From assembly GCA_024509875.1 (NCBI GenBank), contig JAMPIV010000580.1, positions 124,001 through 188,000 on the forward strand: 64,000 bases of DNA, given 5' to 3'. The stretch comes from Oreohelix idahoensis (Eukaryota > Mollusca > Gastropoda > Stylommatophora > Oreohelicidae). Under the pieces are notes generated by a model, which saw nothing but the letters and a program-made list of their open reading frames with translations, made no database searches and was not told the origin of the DNA. Shown here piece by piece: positions 42,900 through 53,164 of the stretch (position 1 is its first letter; every line of letters starts with the position of its first letter). The position numbers and the translations under genes were made by a program.

Positions 42900-43530
42900 T
42901 ATCTCCTGGCGATAACATGATTCGGAACCTAATCGCCCGGTTACATCAACAAACAAAACTGCAGATTTTGGGGTACTGAGAATCCCAGGGAATTAAATCA
43001 GCATCAATTGCATCCCCAACAAATGCAGTCTGGTGTGGTGTTATGGCTGAAAGAGTTATCGGCCCCTATTTCTTTGAAAATGAGGAAGGTCAGCCAGAAA
43101 GAATCAACGGGGCCCTGTATAGGACAATGCTTGAAAATTGTTTACGCCAAGCGGTCGAAGATAATCAGGAAGTATGGTTCCAACAGGATGGAGTTACTGC
43201 GCATACTGCCAGGATGGACCTCCTGTGAGAAATTTTCGGTGAACGAATAATTTCAAAAAATGCTGAATTTGTTTGGCCTCCGCGTTCACCTGATTTGATG
43301 GCACCAGACTTCTTTTGTGGGGCTACTTGAAAGAACGGGTTTACTTAAATAAACCTTGAACAATTCAAGAACTTAAGGAGAACATTCGAGCCGAAATCCG
43401 ACGTTTAGGACCTGAAACCTTGCGTTCGATCATGGAAAATGCTGTGGAAAGAGCCTGTATTTGTGAGCAGGAAAATGGTGGTCATTTGAGGGATGTCGTT
43501 TTTCACACATTATGTGTATTATACTGAAAA
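42900..43530 (+). pseudogene. Transposase DDE C-terminal fragment
   Basis: Reads GYINKQNCRFWGTENPREL in a broken frame, then MAERVIGPYFFENEEGQPER, VWFQQDGVTAHTARMDLL (second catalytic D), a stop, FVWPPRSPDLMAPDFF (third acidic site), LKERVY, IQELKENIRAEIRRL and ENGGHLRDVVFHT. This is a DDE_3-type transposase with DD34D-like spacing. The first catalytic D and about 130 residues before GYINKQN are missing. Two or more frameshifts or stops are present. Confidence 0.82.
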
Positions 43531-43637
43531 AAATCCATTAATTATATTTCCAAATAAAATAATAAAAAATTAAAAAAACGTGTTTGTAAAAGTTATTTTT
43601 GTTTTATACCCTTCAGTCTTTCAGTGGCCACCCTATA

Positions 43638-44130
43638 TTAGGCATTGTATATACATTAACATAGTTTAAGGGGGAAAAACACCACATATATACTAAGGCC
43701 CATCCTTGGTTAGAGTGGTTGCCTTCCTAGTAAATGTTATTCCCAACAGGGGTACAATTTTCTTTTCTTTTCTTTTATTCAAGCATCTGTCTGTTTATAA
43801 GTGTATTTTTGGTACTTATAGTTCCCAAGTATATGTGTATGTTGATGGGCTTACTTGCTCGGCGGAAGGAATAGGAAAGGAAGACACTTAATACAGGAGA
43901 ATGGTTCCATCCTCAGGAAATAAGACCAAAATCGCACATCATAATTCTTTGCCATTATTTCTTGACACGTTACTTTCTAGTTAAATTATATAATATGCTG
44001 AAGAGCACAGTAACAGATCGGCTGAAACAAATTTTGGTCTACTACCAACTAAATTTAAACATGAGTAAGATATTTATCCAAAACTTGTCTTCTTAAATTT
44101 GGGGTGCAACTTATGATCTTGAAAATATGG
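43638..44130. other. No gene seen
   Basis: AT-rich intergenic DNA. A T-rich (ttttc)n run lies near 43755. Nothing else was recognised. Confidence 0.5.
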
Positions 44131-44357
44131 TACAGGTTGGTAACCCAGAATCTGAAATGCTTGGGAATAGCTGTGTTTTGAAAAACATTTTTTTTTCAGA
44201 TTTCACCCAAAGTACAGTAGCCGAAGTCGCCCAAAAAGAAGCCTAAGATGCCCAAAAATAGGTTTAAAAATCATCTAAAAGTTGACCGAAAAAAACTTTT
44301 TTTTTTTTTTTAATATTTCAGTTTTCATATGTTCGGATTCTGGGTTACCAACCTGTA
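44131..44357. mobile_element. 227-bp MITE with TA-flanked TIRs
   Basis: The left end tacaggttggtaacccagaa and the right end, inverted, tacaggttggtaacccagaa match for at least 22 bp. There is no coding sequence. TA at both ends suggests a Tc1/mariner-type MITE. The interior is A/T homopolymer-rich. Confidence 0.85.
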
Positions 44358-44579
44358 TATGAATTGCACACTGTATGCCTTTCAACATTCTGTTATAACA
44401 AAAACACTAGATATCAAATATATAAATAATAAATGACATGTATAAATATGATATCGCAAACTATGTAATGTCTTTCAATTATTTTAATAAACATGGTCAA
44501 AATAAATCAAATATTGCATAATATATAATATTTTTATAATAATAAAGTATCACAAAATACAGAGCAGGATTTCTTTTAT

Positions 44580-44846
44580 TTTAAGGGACCAAGAGCTAGA
44601 AAATATAAACACATTTACATACTTCAGAAGCATAGTAACACCAGATGGCGGAACAAGCAAAGACATCAGTAGTTGAATGAATAAAACCAGAATAGCCTTC
44701 GCCAACCTAAACAGCATCTGGGAATCCTCCCAGTACATTACAAACATTAAATTAAAAATATATGAGAGTTGCGTAATTTCTGTACGGTGCAGAATGCTGG
44801 AGAGTGACAGAAAAGGAAATGTTTCAATTGTCCTCTTTCCACACAA
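44580..44846 (+). pseudogene. LINE-D relic, left of the Gypsy insertion
   Basis: Reads FTYFRSIVTPDGGTSKDIS, a stop, then NKTRIAFANLNSIWES and IKLKIYESCVISV, with CRMLES for the usual YG.E.W. This is the post-RT part of a non-LTR ORF2. It is interrupted by the LTR element at 44847-54260 and continues at 54261. Confidence 0.72.
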
Positions 44847-44851
44847 CCTGC

Positions 44852-45943
44852 TGTTACGTACATTTATTACCTACGGGGGTAGTCTTCGGTCCTGCCAAAT
44901 GTACGCACCAGTTTTGTATAGTTATATTATTTGTGCGTTCGATTGATTCACGCACTGACGTGCACAATGCTGTGTGAGTTGCTTTGGACGCACGTGTAAC
45001 CTAGTTGAGTAGATTGTGACGTCATGATAGGGGCAGCTCGGACGACATTTATGTCCGCAGTGTTATTCTTTGATTCTTGGCAAAGTTGAAGAAGCCATCA
45101 GTTGTATTCGTATCTATTGGTCTTCATGGCGAAGCCAATAGTGGAAGAATGAAGTAAGTGTCGCCCCATTTCTTATGGCAAGTTTAATTGTGTAAATTTA
45201 AAGTATCAGGCCGCTCCTATTAATGGTCTAGCGGGAATTCATCGGAGATGACATTCCTAGAATTGGACACACGGAGTCGATAGCCTTTGGAATCTTTTGT
45301 AGAGGGAGAATCCATATGTGGAATCAAGTTAATGAATATATATATATGCTTCACATGTTTAATATGCCGTTTTACCTATGCCAAAGTCGTGGTATGGATA
45401 CCGAGAGGTTAGCCAAGATGAAACACTAACCTGGTTGTATTGTTATATCTGCCTTTGTTTGGATTGGATATGCTATCTAAGAATTTTATGAAGAAAGTCT
45501 GGGATGCTTACAAGTATGATATAAATTATTGCTCCGTGAGAATGAATCCGTTTGCCTTAATAAACGTCCTTGGGAGAAGGTCAACGGACGTTAATACCAT
45601 GTCTGTTATATGGTAATGGAAGTGATCCTTAGTCACTGGAATATAAGAGAACTTAACTGTTAGAGAATCTACAACAACTATTAACAGTGATATTAACATT
45701 TTGACGTATGATCTTCGCATCTGTAACTATGATTGTCTTGTTCCACTTCGTTGGTGTCACGTCAATAAAATATATGTACTGTAATCACCGGCTTGTGTGC
45801 TGCCAATACTTGCCCAGTTCACCCAATGCAACGATACTTGTTGGAATTTTCGTTTGAAGAACTTTGTTGACGTTCATTCCGTTTTAACCATTCGCGTTTC
45901 AATTTACCTCTTCACTGAACTTATCGATAAAATGGAGTCAACA
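44852..45943 (+). repeat. 5' LTR
   Basis: 1092 bp, TG...CA, nearly identical to 53165-54255. It has AATAAA at 45764-45769, followed by ctgtaatcaccggcttgtgt. A minus-strand open stretch (45526-45720) is fortuitous. Differences from the 3' LTR include gaagccaatag against gaagtcaatag and atatatatat against atatgtatat. Confidence 0.95.
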
Positions 45944-47016
45944 ATAAATGGTGTTCCAGTGTGGTCTGGAAGTAATTTCAAAGGAACGTACCCATCCAAA
46001 TTATCGTTTGAAAAGAAGAATTTTTACTTTCAAGGCGACATCATCTCAATTTGGATCCTAGCGTGAAATGAATCAGATTCAACTTACGTTTACCAAGGTC
46101 AAGGTCTTCAATCAACCTCCACGTCAAGTTTCACAGTGACTGATTACTTGGAGATCATCTCTTCATCATTATTACGTGCGAGCTGTAATCTAGAGAAGCA
46201 GAACGAAGTATTTTATCTGTAGACGTACATCCACGGAGACGAGGCACATTGATTTTTTTACCTGCACGCGAGATGAGTATAACGTGTTTCCGTTGTACAC
46301 TTTATTACGCTTAGTTGTGCCTTCCGTGATATGTCCACCTTCATATTTTTCGTGTTAAGTGTTATATGTTGTGTATTCTTCGTGGGAGGTAGGGAGGTTG
46401 ATCTGACGAACGAGATCCATCTCGAAGCCAATTCGGGCTCTTCGTCAGACGTTCTGTAGGGCTCGTCTTGTAAGTTTCAATTGAGCGATAGTTCCGGTAC
46501 AAGGCTACAAACCTTGCCGAAGTTCCGATCGCTAGTTGCTTCTTATAATATTATCTATTTAGCTGTTTCGTCACGTTTAATCGTTGTTTTTGGTAGCTAT
46601 TTTTATTCATAATTTAGTTTTATGATGAATTTTGTTTGTATTTTGCGTCCATCTCACCTTTCCTGTCGTTTAGTTTTTTACAAAACCTATGTTTTTACAC
46701 TGTGTTGTCAATTGTACTGTTAATTATCTGATCGTAGTTATCGTCGTATATTTTTACGATATTCTATTTTAGTTATACATTTTTATTTTTTTGATTTCTA
46801 CGATTGTGTTCTACCGTCCAGTTTATCATGTCTTGTCGGTTATGTTTCTATTGTCTTTCTCGTTGTTCATTTCATGACATTTGATTAAATAAATTTATTG
46901 ATTAATAACATATTTAATAATTATATGATAACATTATACCGTTCTAAGGACAGGAACGAAGACCACGAGTTGTAGTAACAATTTTAAGTAGTATTATTAC
47001 ATAATAAAATTGAATA
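45944..47016 (+). other. Gypsy 5' leader with possible primer-binding site
   Basis: Non-coding leader between the LTR and gag. A primer-binding site should lie right after 45943. The nearby tggtgttccagtg (from 45950) starts TGG as expected for a tRNA 3' end, but I cannot name the tRNA. The rest is T-rich. Confidence 0.55.
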
Positions 47017-48690
47017 ATGGCTACCTTAGACTATTTCATTAAGCAAGCAAAAGCTCTTCAGATGGCTCCTGAGGAAGCAAAAGCATTTGCACTTGCAGAA
47101 TATAAGAAAGCTCAAGAAATAGAAGCTGATCAGAGAAGGTTAGAAACTTTACGTTTGGAAAATTTGAAATTTGAGGCAGATCAAAAAAAGGATTGAGGCG
47201 GAGGAGAATGAGAAAAAAAATGAGATTAACTGCTGAGGAGGATGAAAAGAAGAGGAAATTTATAGCTGAGGAAGAGGAGAAAAAAATGAGATTAGCCGCT
47301 GAATTAGAAGAGAAACGATTTCAGCGAGAGACAGAACAGAAGCAAAGGGAGGCTACAGAAAGACTTAATATTGAGATGGAAAATAAACAAAAGGAAATGG
47401 AAGACAGAAGATTAATAGCTCAACAAGCCGCTGAATTAGAAGAGAAACGATTGCAGCGAGAGGCAGAACAGAAACAAAAAGAAATGGCAGAAAGAAGATT
47501 AATAGCTGAACAAAACACAAAACGACTTCAGCTTGAGATGGAAGAGAATGAAAGAAAACGACAGCATGAACTGAAATTAGCAGAGTCAGAATATGAAAGA
47601 CTTAGGTTAACTCAGGAAGCTAATTCTCAGAGAACTTTTGAAAGCCAAACTTCATCCAGACATGATAATTTTTAAGGAAATTTCACCTTAAATTACCAAA
47701 ATTTAATCCCCCGTCTGATGACGTGATATTCTTCCTAGATAGGTTTGAGGCCACTTGTGTGTCTTATAACGTGGATAAAGCTCTATACTGTACATATTTT
47801 ATCCAGATTACTCACAGGGGACGCATTAGCATTTTTATCATACCACCAGCATTGGGTGAGAAAAATGACTATAATGCTCTTAGAGCGGCACTTCTGCAAA
47901 AATTCCAAATGACAGAAGACCAATATCGATCAAGATTTCATACATTACTACCTCAATCTAGCAAAAATTTTAGTGATTTTCTGTCACAAATACGACTAAC
48001 ATTAGAAAGATGGATCGAATTATCCAAAATTGAAAAGTCGTATGAAGGTCTCTTCGATTACTGATGCGCGATAAGGTACTTTCGTCTGTAAATCCTACAT
48101 TTCTCGCATTTTTACACGAACGGAAACCTTTATCTATGAAAGACCTGGAACAGCATGCTAAAAATTTTTGCACTGCTCACCCAAACATGGATCTAAGTAA
48201 TGCACAGATTAAGAATGAATTTCCTGTTGCTTTTGCAGCACAACAAAACAATTTTTCACGCAATCGTTCTTTTAGTGCTGACAGATATGTCAATAAGGGA
48301 AATAATGACAATTTTAACAATGGTAATTTTTACAAAGGGAAGCAATTTCAACAATCTGCTCCATTTAATGTTTCTTGGAACCAGGCTCACAGATCGCGAG
48401 ATTTTGGTAACAATAATTTTAAAAATAATCAAGGACATTATAATAAACAAAACTGGAGATCAAAATCTCAGGGTCCGCAAAACAAACAATTTTTTGGAAA
48501 TAAACCATTTTACCAACATCATAACGATAATTATACAAATTATCGGACTAATCCAAATTTTAACTCTAGCAGAAACTACAATTATGGCAATTTTAATGAC
48601 AAAAATCAAAATCGATCGCGTCGACGAGATAGATCGTTGAGTAATACGAATAGACATTCTAATGTCGCTTTTAGTGATACACAGGCTAAC
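47017..48690 (+). pseudogene. Gypsy gag, frameshifted
   Basis: The start ATG at 47017 gives MATLDYFIKQAKALQMAPEE, an N-terminal motif seen in related gags. A long Glu/Lys/Arg-rich coiled coil follows (47193-47675). Then comes a capsid-like region (VIFFLDRFEATCVSYNVDKA, LLQKFQMTEDQYRSRFHTLL, SDFLSQIRLTLERWIELSKI, VLSSVNPTFLAFLHERKPLS). An Asn/Gly/Arg-rich tail occupies about 48240-48650 and replaces a classical zinc knuckle. Breaks lie at about 47187, 47213, 47675, 47800, 47860 and 48060, several of them in A or T homopolymers. It would form the particle and bind RNA. Confidence 0.82.
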
Positions 48691-49374
48691 ATTGAACAGG
48701 GTAAAGGAGCTGAAACTCATAATGCTATGTGTTGTTCTCTTGATTGTACCCAAGTCAAAGATTGTTCAGAATGCTCTACTCTTTTCCAGCCCAGGGCGAT
48801 CACGACGCTGCGTTGCGGACATACCTTACCTAGTCTACCTGCAGTCTGTACGGCCACTGCTGCTTCAGTACACCAGGGACAGGGCTCTCTTAAGTTTAAC
48901 AAGGGATTTGTCAACAATATTTCATGCTCTCTCCTATTTGACTCTGGTTGCAGTACAGTCGGCGTCCGGACTTCGCTGATCAACCCAAGTTGTGCCACGG
49001 GCCGGGTTGTCAAATGTGTAACGTTTGGTGGCACAATTGAAACATTTGCCACTGCTATTATTGATCTTAATACTCCATTTTTTTCAGGAAAGATTCAAGC
49101 TTGTCTCCTTCCGAATCCAATTTGTGATTTGATACTTGGTCGCATACATGGTATTAAAGAGTGTACACCACAGCAAATTGCTGAATGGGAAGAGCGACAT
49201 ATTCAAACTGCAAATGCAGTAGTGACTAGAGCGCAAGCTACTAATATGTCGCATGATACACCTATGGAACCTACAGTTCATACCACTTGTGATGATGATG
49301 CTCCTATTTCACGGGAGTTGTTTGCAACATTGCAAAAGAATGATGATTCATTAAAAATTTTTTTCAGTATGTGA
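48064..49374 (+). CDS. Gypsy gag C-terminus plus aspartic protease
   Basis: 436 open codons. After the Asn/Arg-rich segment comes SCSLLFDSGCSTVGVRTSLI, with the DSG of retroviral-type aspartic proteases, then PNPICDLILGRIHGI, which supplies the hydrophobic-hydrophobic-G second motif. The protease cuts the polyprotein. A Cys cluster (CCSLDCTQVKDCSECS) precedes it but does not fit CCHC spacing. The frame ends FFSM and a stop, where a one-base shift in a T7 run would carry it on into integrase. Confidence 0.8.
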   Translation: MRDKVLSSVNPTFLAFLHERKPLSMKDLEQHAKNFCTAHPNMDLSNAQIKNEFPVAFAAQQNNFSRNRSFSADRYVNKGNNDNFNNGNFYKGKQFQQSAPFNVSWNQAHRSRDFGNNNFKNNQGHYNKQNWRSKSQGPQNKQFFGNKPFYQHHNDNYTNYRTNPNFNSSRNYNYGNFNDKNQNRSRRRDRSLSNTNRHSNVAFSDTQANIEQGKGAETHNAMCCSLDCTQVKDCSECSTLFQPRAITTLRCGHTLPSLPAVCTATAASVHQGQGSLKFNKGFVNNISCSLLFDSGCSTVGVRTSLINPSCATGRVVKCVTFGGTIETFATAIIDLNTPFFSGKIQACLLPNPICDLILGRIHGIKECTPQQIAEWEERHIQTANAVVTRAQATNMSHDTPMEPTVHTTCDDDAPISRELFATLQKNDDSLKIFFSM

Positions 49375-49600
49375 ACAAAAATAATACCAGCAACAAACTT
49401 GCAAAATCTAGACATGATTTTATACTTAAAAATGGGATTTTGGTTAGAGTAATACGAGAAAAGGATTCATCCTTATGTTCTCAGATTATAGTCCCATCCT
49501 GTATGAGATCTCGTATATTACGACATGCGCATGACTCGCAATGTGCGGGCCATATGGGTTTTTTCGCGTACCAAATCCAGAGTGCTTTCGGCATTCTACT
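49375..49600 (+). pseudogene. Gypsy integrase N-terminal zinc-binding region, frame broken
   Basis: The frame containing HDFILKNGILVRVIREKD, RILRHAHDSQCAGHMGFF holds the two histidines of the HHCC zinc finger. After a shift in the T6 run near 49560 the next frame holds CRSCLIC, the two cysteines. So the zinc finger spans two frames in this copy. Confidence 0.75.
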
Positions 49601-52170
49601 GGCCAGGCGTACATAAGGACATCACTCTCTATTGTCGGTCTTGTTTGATATGTCAAGAAGTTAAGGTACGGGGTCCATTTCATGCGGCTCCTATTCAAGC
49701 TGCGGACATCCCGATTAGACCATTTGATAAAATGGCTATAGACATTATTGGTCCTATGCTACCATCTGCTAGAGGGCATACGCATATTCTTACGTGCATT
49801 GATATGTGCACTCGCTGGCCTGAAGCTATCCCTCTCAAGAACACTTCATCTGCCAGTGTAGCAGAGGCATTGATGTTAATCTTCTCACGCATTGGTTTTC
49901 CACGGAAAATCTTGTCGGATCATGGGGTTCAGTTCATTTCTGAATCCATGTCTCAAGTTATGAAGACATTAGGTATAGACAGATCTCTAAGTTCTATTTA
50001 TCATCCGATGTCAAATGGGTTAATTGAGCGTCTAAATAGGACACTCAAGCAGTTGTTGGGGAAGATGACTCAAGACCATCCCCAAGACTGGGATCGGGTC
50101 CTACCCGCTTGTCTCTTTGCGTATCGCGAAGTACAAAATCAAGCAACGGGGTTTTCTCCATTTCAACTTGTTTTCGGCATGCAACCACGCGGTCCGATGG
50201 CGTTAATCCACGACTTATTGGTTGACGAGAATATTGAAGAGGAAACTCAATCCTCTTATGAGTATGTGATCTCTCTGAGAAAGAGAATCATAGATGCTTG
50301 TAGACTAGCTACTGCATCATCCGAACAAGCCAAAGAAAAAGCTCGTCTATTTGCAAACAAGTATAGACGTCTTCGCCAGCTCATACCTGGTGATGAAGCT
50401 TTTGTATTACTCCCTGCGCATAATAATCGTCTGTTAATTACCTGGAGAGGTCCTTTCAGGATCATCTCAAGAATATCCGATGTCGACTACATCGTTGATG
50501 TTAATGGTAAACATAAAACCTTCCACATTAATATGTTGAAGGAATATTACTCACGTCCTGATTATCTACAATCAGTGTTCCAAGCAACTGACGATCCTAC
50601 ACCTCCTATTCAACACTATTCTAGTTTGTCTGTCATCCAAGAAGAGGAATCTTCTTTCGATGATGTACAACTACCAATACCAGTTGTACCACTCCATTCC
50701 ACTGAGAAATGGAATGATGTTACTATCTCATCTACTCTTACTGATGATCAACGTCAGCAAGTCTCTAATATTCTACACACGTATGAGGATGTCCTCACTG
50801 ACATCCCAGGTCATACGTCAGTCATCCAACATGACATTATTCTGACTGACGATACACCGATTCGAGTTCGCCCATATCCTATTCCTTTACACTTTCGTGA
50901 TAAGGTTGATAAGGAATTGGATGAGATGCTTCAATTAAATATAATTGAACCATCTTCATCACCATATTCTTCTTCTATGGTAATCATTCGGAAGAAGGAC
51001 AACAATATACGTCTTTGCGTAGATTACAGGAAATTAAACAAAGTTACAAAATTCGATGCGGAACCATTACCTCTTTTAGACGACTTATTAGAGAAATTAT
51101 CTCATGCCACATTCTTTTCGAAATTTGACCTTTCAAAGGGTTATTGGCAAGTGCCATTAACCCCTAAAGCAAAGCCATTCACCGCTTTCTCGACGCCACG
51201 GGGTCTTTTTCAATGGAATTTTATGCCATTCGGTCTAATGAATGCGCCAGCTACCTTTGTACGCATGATGCGCCGCATATTGTCTCATCGTCCCGATGTC
51301 ATTACTTATATAGATGACATCTGTCTTTTCAGTGACTCTTGGGATGAACATATTCAGGGTTTAAAATCTTTACTTTCTACCTTACGGGATTATAACTTAA
51401 CAGCAAAACCTTCAAAGGCTTTTGTCGGTTTTCATGACATCTCATTTCTTGGTCACCGTATAGGTCGCGGTTTAATGTATACAGAAGACAGTAACGTCTC
51501 TAAAATTTTAAACATCTCAGCACCTAAGACAAAAAAACAAGTGAGGTCGCTCTTAGGACTAATACAGTTCTATTCTAAATTCATCCCTCATTTGTCTACT
51601 ATAACTGCACCTCTTTCTTCGTTACTGAAGAAAGGCACACCTAATGTAATAAAGTGGTCGCAGGATCATCAAACGGCTTTAGATTATATAAAACAATTTT
51701 TTTCAAATAAGCCTTTTTTAAGGTTGCCTAACAAAGATCTCACCTTTGTTCTTCGCAGTGATGCTTCTTCCTACGCTATCGCGGCAGTTTTAATGCAGGA
51801 ATACGGAGGCACCTTATTTCCTGTTATGTACGTATCCAGAAAGCTTACGACGAGCGAGATGAAGTATTCCGTTCTAGATAAAGAGTTCCTCGCTCTTGTC
51901 TGGTCAATCACAAAACTGGATCGTTATCTCCTCGGATCACACTTTGTGGTGGAATCCGACCAGAAAGCTCTTACAGCACTGAACACTGGGAACGTGAAGT
52001 CATCAAAGTCAGCGCGTTACGCTATTGCGCTTCAACCGTTCCATTTTGAGATACGAGCTATTCCTGGAGTACAGAATGTGTTTGCAGACTGTCTTTCAAG
52101 ATGCCCTAGTGAACACGTCGAAATTAAACCACTTCCAGATGATGAAACGTCCTCACAGAAACATGAATAA
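49525..52170 (+). CDS. Gypsy pol: integrase-reverse transcriptase-RNase H
   Basis: 881 codons. Integrase occupies about 1-330: FYWPGVHKDI, CRSCLICQ, AIDIIGPM (D), LSDHGVQF (D), HPMSNGLIERLNRTLK (E). Exactly 35 residues separate the second D and the E. RT occupies about 430-640: VRPYPIP, NIRLCVDYRKLNKVT, FSKFDLSKGYWQVPL, GLFQWNFMPFGLMNAPATF and YIDDICLFS (YxDD). RNase H occupies about 690-860: LRSDASSYAIAAVL, YSVLDKEFLALVW, VVESDQKALTAL and NVFADCLSR. Integrase preceding RT is the key oddity. The reading frame ends naturally at 52170. The first methionine is internal to the zinc finger, so the true protein starts upstream. Confidence 0.93.
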   Translation: MRMTRNVRAIWVFSRTKSRVLSAFYWPGVHKDITLYCRSCLICQEVKVRGPFHAAPIQAADIPIRPFDKMAIDIIGPMLPSARGHTHILTCIDMCTRWPEAIPLKNTSSASVAEALMLIFSRIGFPRKILSDHGVQFISESMSQVMKTLGIDRSLSSIYHPMSNGLIERLNRTLKQLLGKMTQDHPQDWDRVLPACLFAYREVQNQATGFSPFQLVFGMQPRGPMALIHDLLVDENIEEETQSSYEYVISLRKRIIDACRLATASSEQAKEKARLFANKYRRLRQLIPGDEAFVLLPAHNNRLLITWRGPFRIISRISDVDYIVDVNGKHKTFHINMLKEYYSRPDYLQSVFQATDDPTPPIQHYSSLSVIQEEESSFDDVQLPIPVVPLHSTEKWNDVTISSTLTDDQRQQVSNILHTYEDVLTDIPGHTSVIQHDIILTDDTPIRVRPYPIPLHFRDKVDKELDEMLQLNIIEPSSSPYSSSMVIIRKKDNNIRLCVDYRKLNKVTKFDAEPLPLLDDLLEKLSHATFFSKFDLSKGYWQVPLTPKAKPFTAFSTPRGLFQWNFMPFGLMNAPATFVRMMRRILSHRPDVITYIDDICLFSDSWDEHIQGLKSLLSTLRDYNLTAKPSKAFVGFHDISFLGHRIGRGLMYTEDSNVSKILNISAPKTKKQVRSLLGLIQFYSKFIPHLSTITAPLSSLLKKGTPNVIKWSQDHQTALDYIKQFFSNKPFLRLPNKDLTFVLRSDASSYAIAAVLMQEYGGTLFPVMYVSRKLTTSEMKYSVLDKEFLALVWSITKLDRYLLGSHFVVESDQKALTALNTGNVKSSKSARYAIALQPFHFEIRAIPGVQNVFADCLSRCPSEHVEIKPLPDDETSSQKHE

Positions 52171-53164
52171 CTTTGTACATGGTCACTGATTATACATCTG
52201 TGGAGACTATGTGTAGTTCTGCAGTATTCGTATATATATAACTTTCAGAATATACTTACGTATGGATTATAACATTATTTCTTGTGAAGTAATGTTTTGT
52301 TAGAACGGGAACAGTGATATTAAAGTAACATTTTTTTTTAGTATGGAAACATTGGTAAGAGTGACAAATAGACATTCACTATTGTTATGGAACAGATTAC
52401 ACTACATATCGTGTTCGTAAACGTATTTCAGGCATGGTACATTTAGAACATATTCTTGTCAATTTAACTAGTTCTAATAGAATATTAACAATGAGTGAAA
52501 TTGAAATCACTTAGAATAAATTAGTAATTAGTTATTTGTTCATAAATTAAGTACTACTAATTAGTATAATTCAATTTAATCAATTTGATTGATTATAAAT
52601 CACACATCTACTAACTTTATTAGTGTTTCGCAATACGTGTATTCACGTATCCCACTACATGATATCTCACTTTTAGATAACTAGTCAAACTTACTAATGT
52701 TAGGAAATAGTAAGTGCGTTGCTTCTTAAAGTGTTTAATTATGCTTTGTTTCATTTTGCATGTTGTATTTTAAAATTTTCTGTTTTATTGATTCTTTTAT
52801 CATTGATCATCATCAGTTTTGCTGTTCATTTTCATTTTTGAAATCATATGTTTCAAATTTCTTTTAAAACAATTTTGTTGAATTTTATTATCATCTTTTT
52901 TTTTATGGTTTATTTCATTTTCATTTTCAACTTCTTTTTACTTCGAATATTACCACATCGTTCCAAAGTAGGTCGATGGTGGATGTGTGCTTTAATGCAT
53001 ACTATCATTTAGTTATATTGTTTTCATTTAATATTCTTTTCTTAATATGATATAATTTTATGCATGTCATAAATCTTGTTGTAGTTTTGACTCACCTCTC
53101 TCGAGTAATTAGTTCGAAAAAAATTAATAGAATTAATTTTTTTAAGGGGAGGTAATAAGGGAGC
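52171..53164 (+). other. Gypsy 3' non-coding region and polypurine tract
   Basis: About 1 kb of AT-rich sequence after pol with no env-like ORF. The purine run aaggggaggt at 53144-53153, continuing taataagggagc up to the LTR, is the plus-strand priming candidate. It lies some 11 bp from the LTR start rather than abutting it. Confidence 0.65.

Larger units (their letters stand above)
41436..43635 (+). mobile_element. DDE DNA transposon with perfect 27-bp TIRs, split by LINE-B
   Basis: TIRs at 41437-41463 and 43608-43634 are exact inverted copies (agggtggccactgaaagact...). They are bounded by TA at 41434-41435 and 43636-43637, as in the Tc1/mariner superfamily. It encodes a broken DDE transposase on the + strand and carries a LINE-B insertion at 41660-42899. 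Without the LINE it is about 0.96 kb, so central transposase codons were also lost. Confidence 0.9.

Noticed and set aside
45526..45720. Minus-strand open frames in both LTRs (also 53839-54072)
   Set aside because: They are identical only because the LTRs are identical. No domain, and they lie in regulatory DNA.
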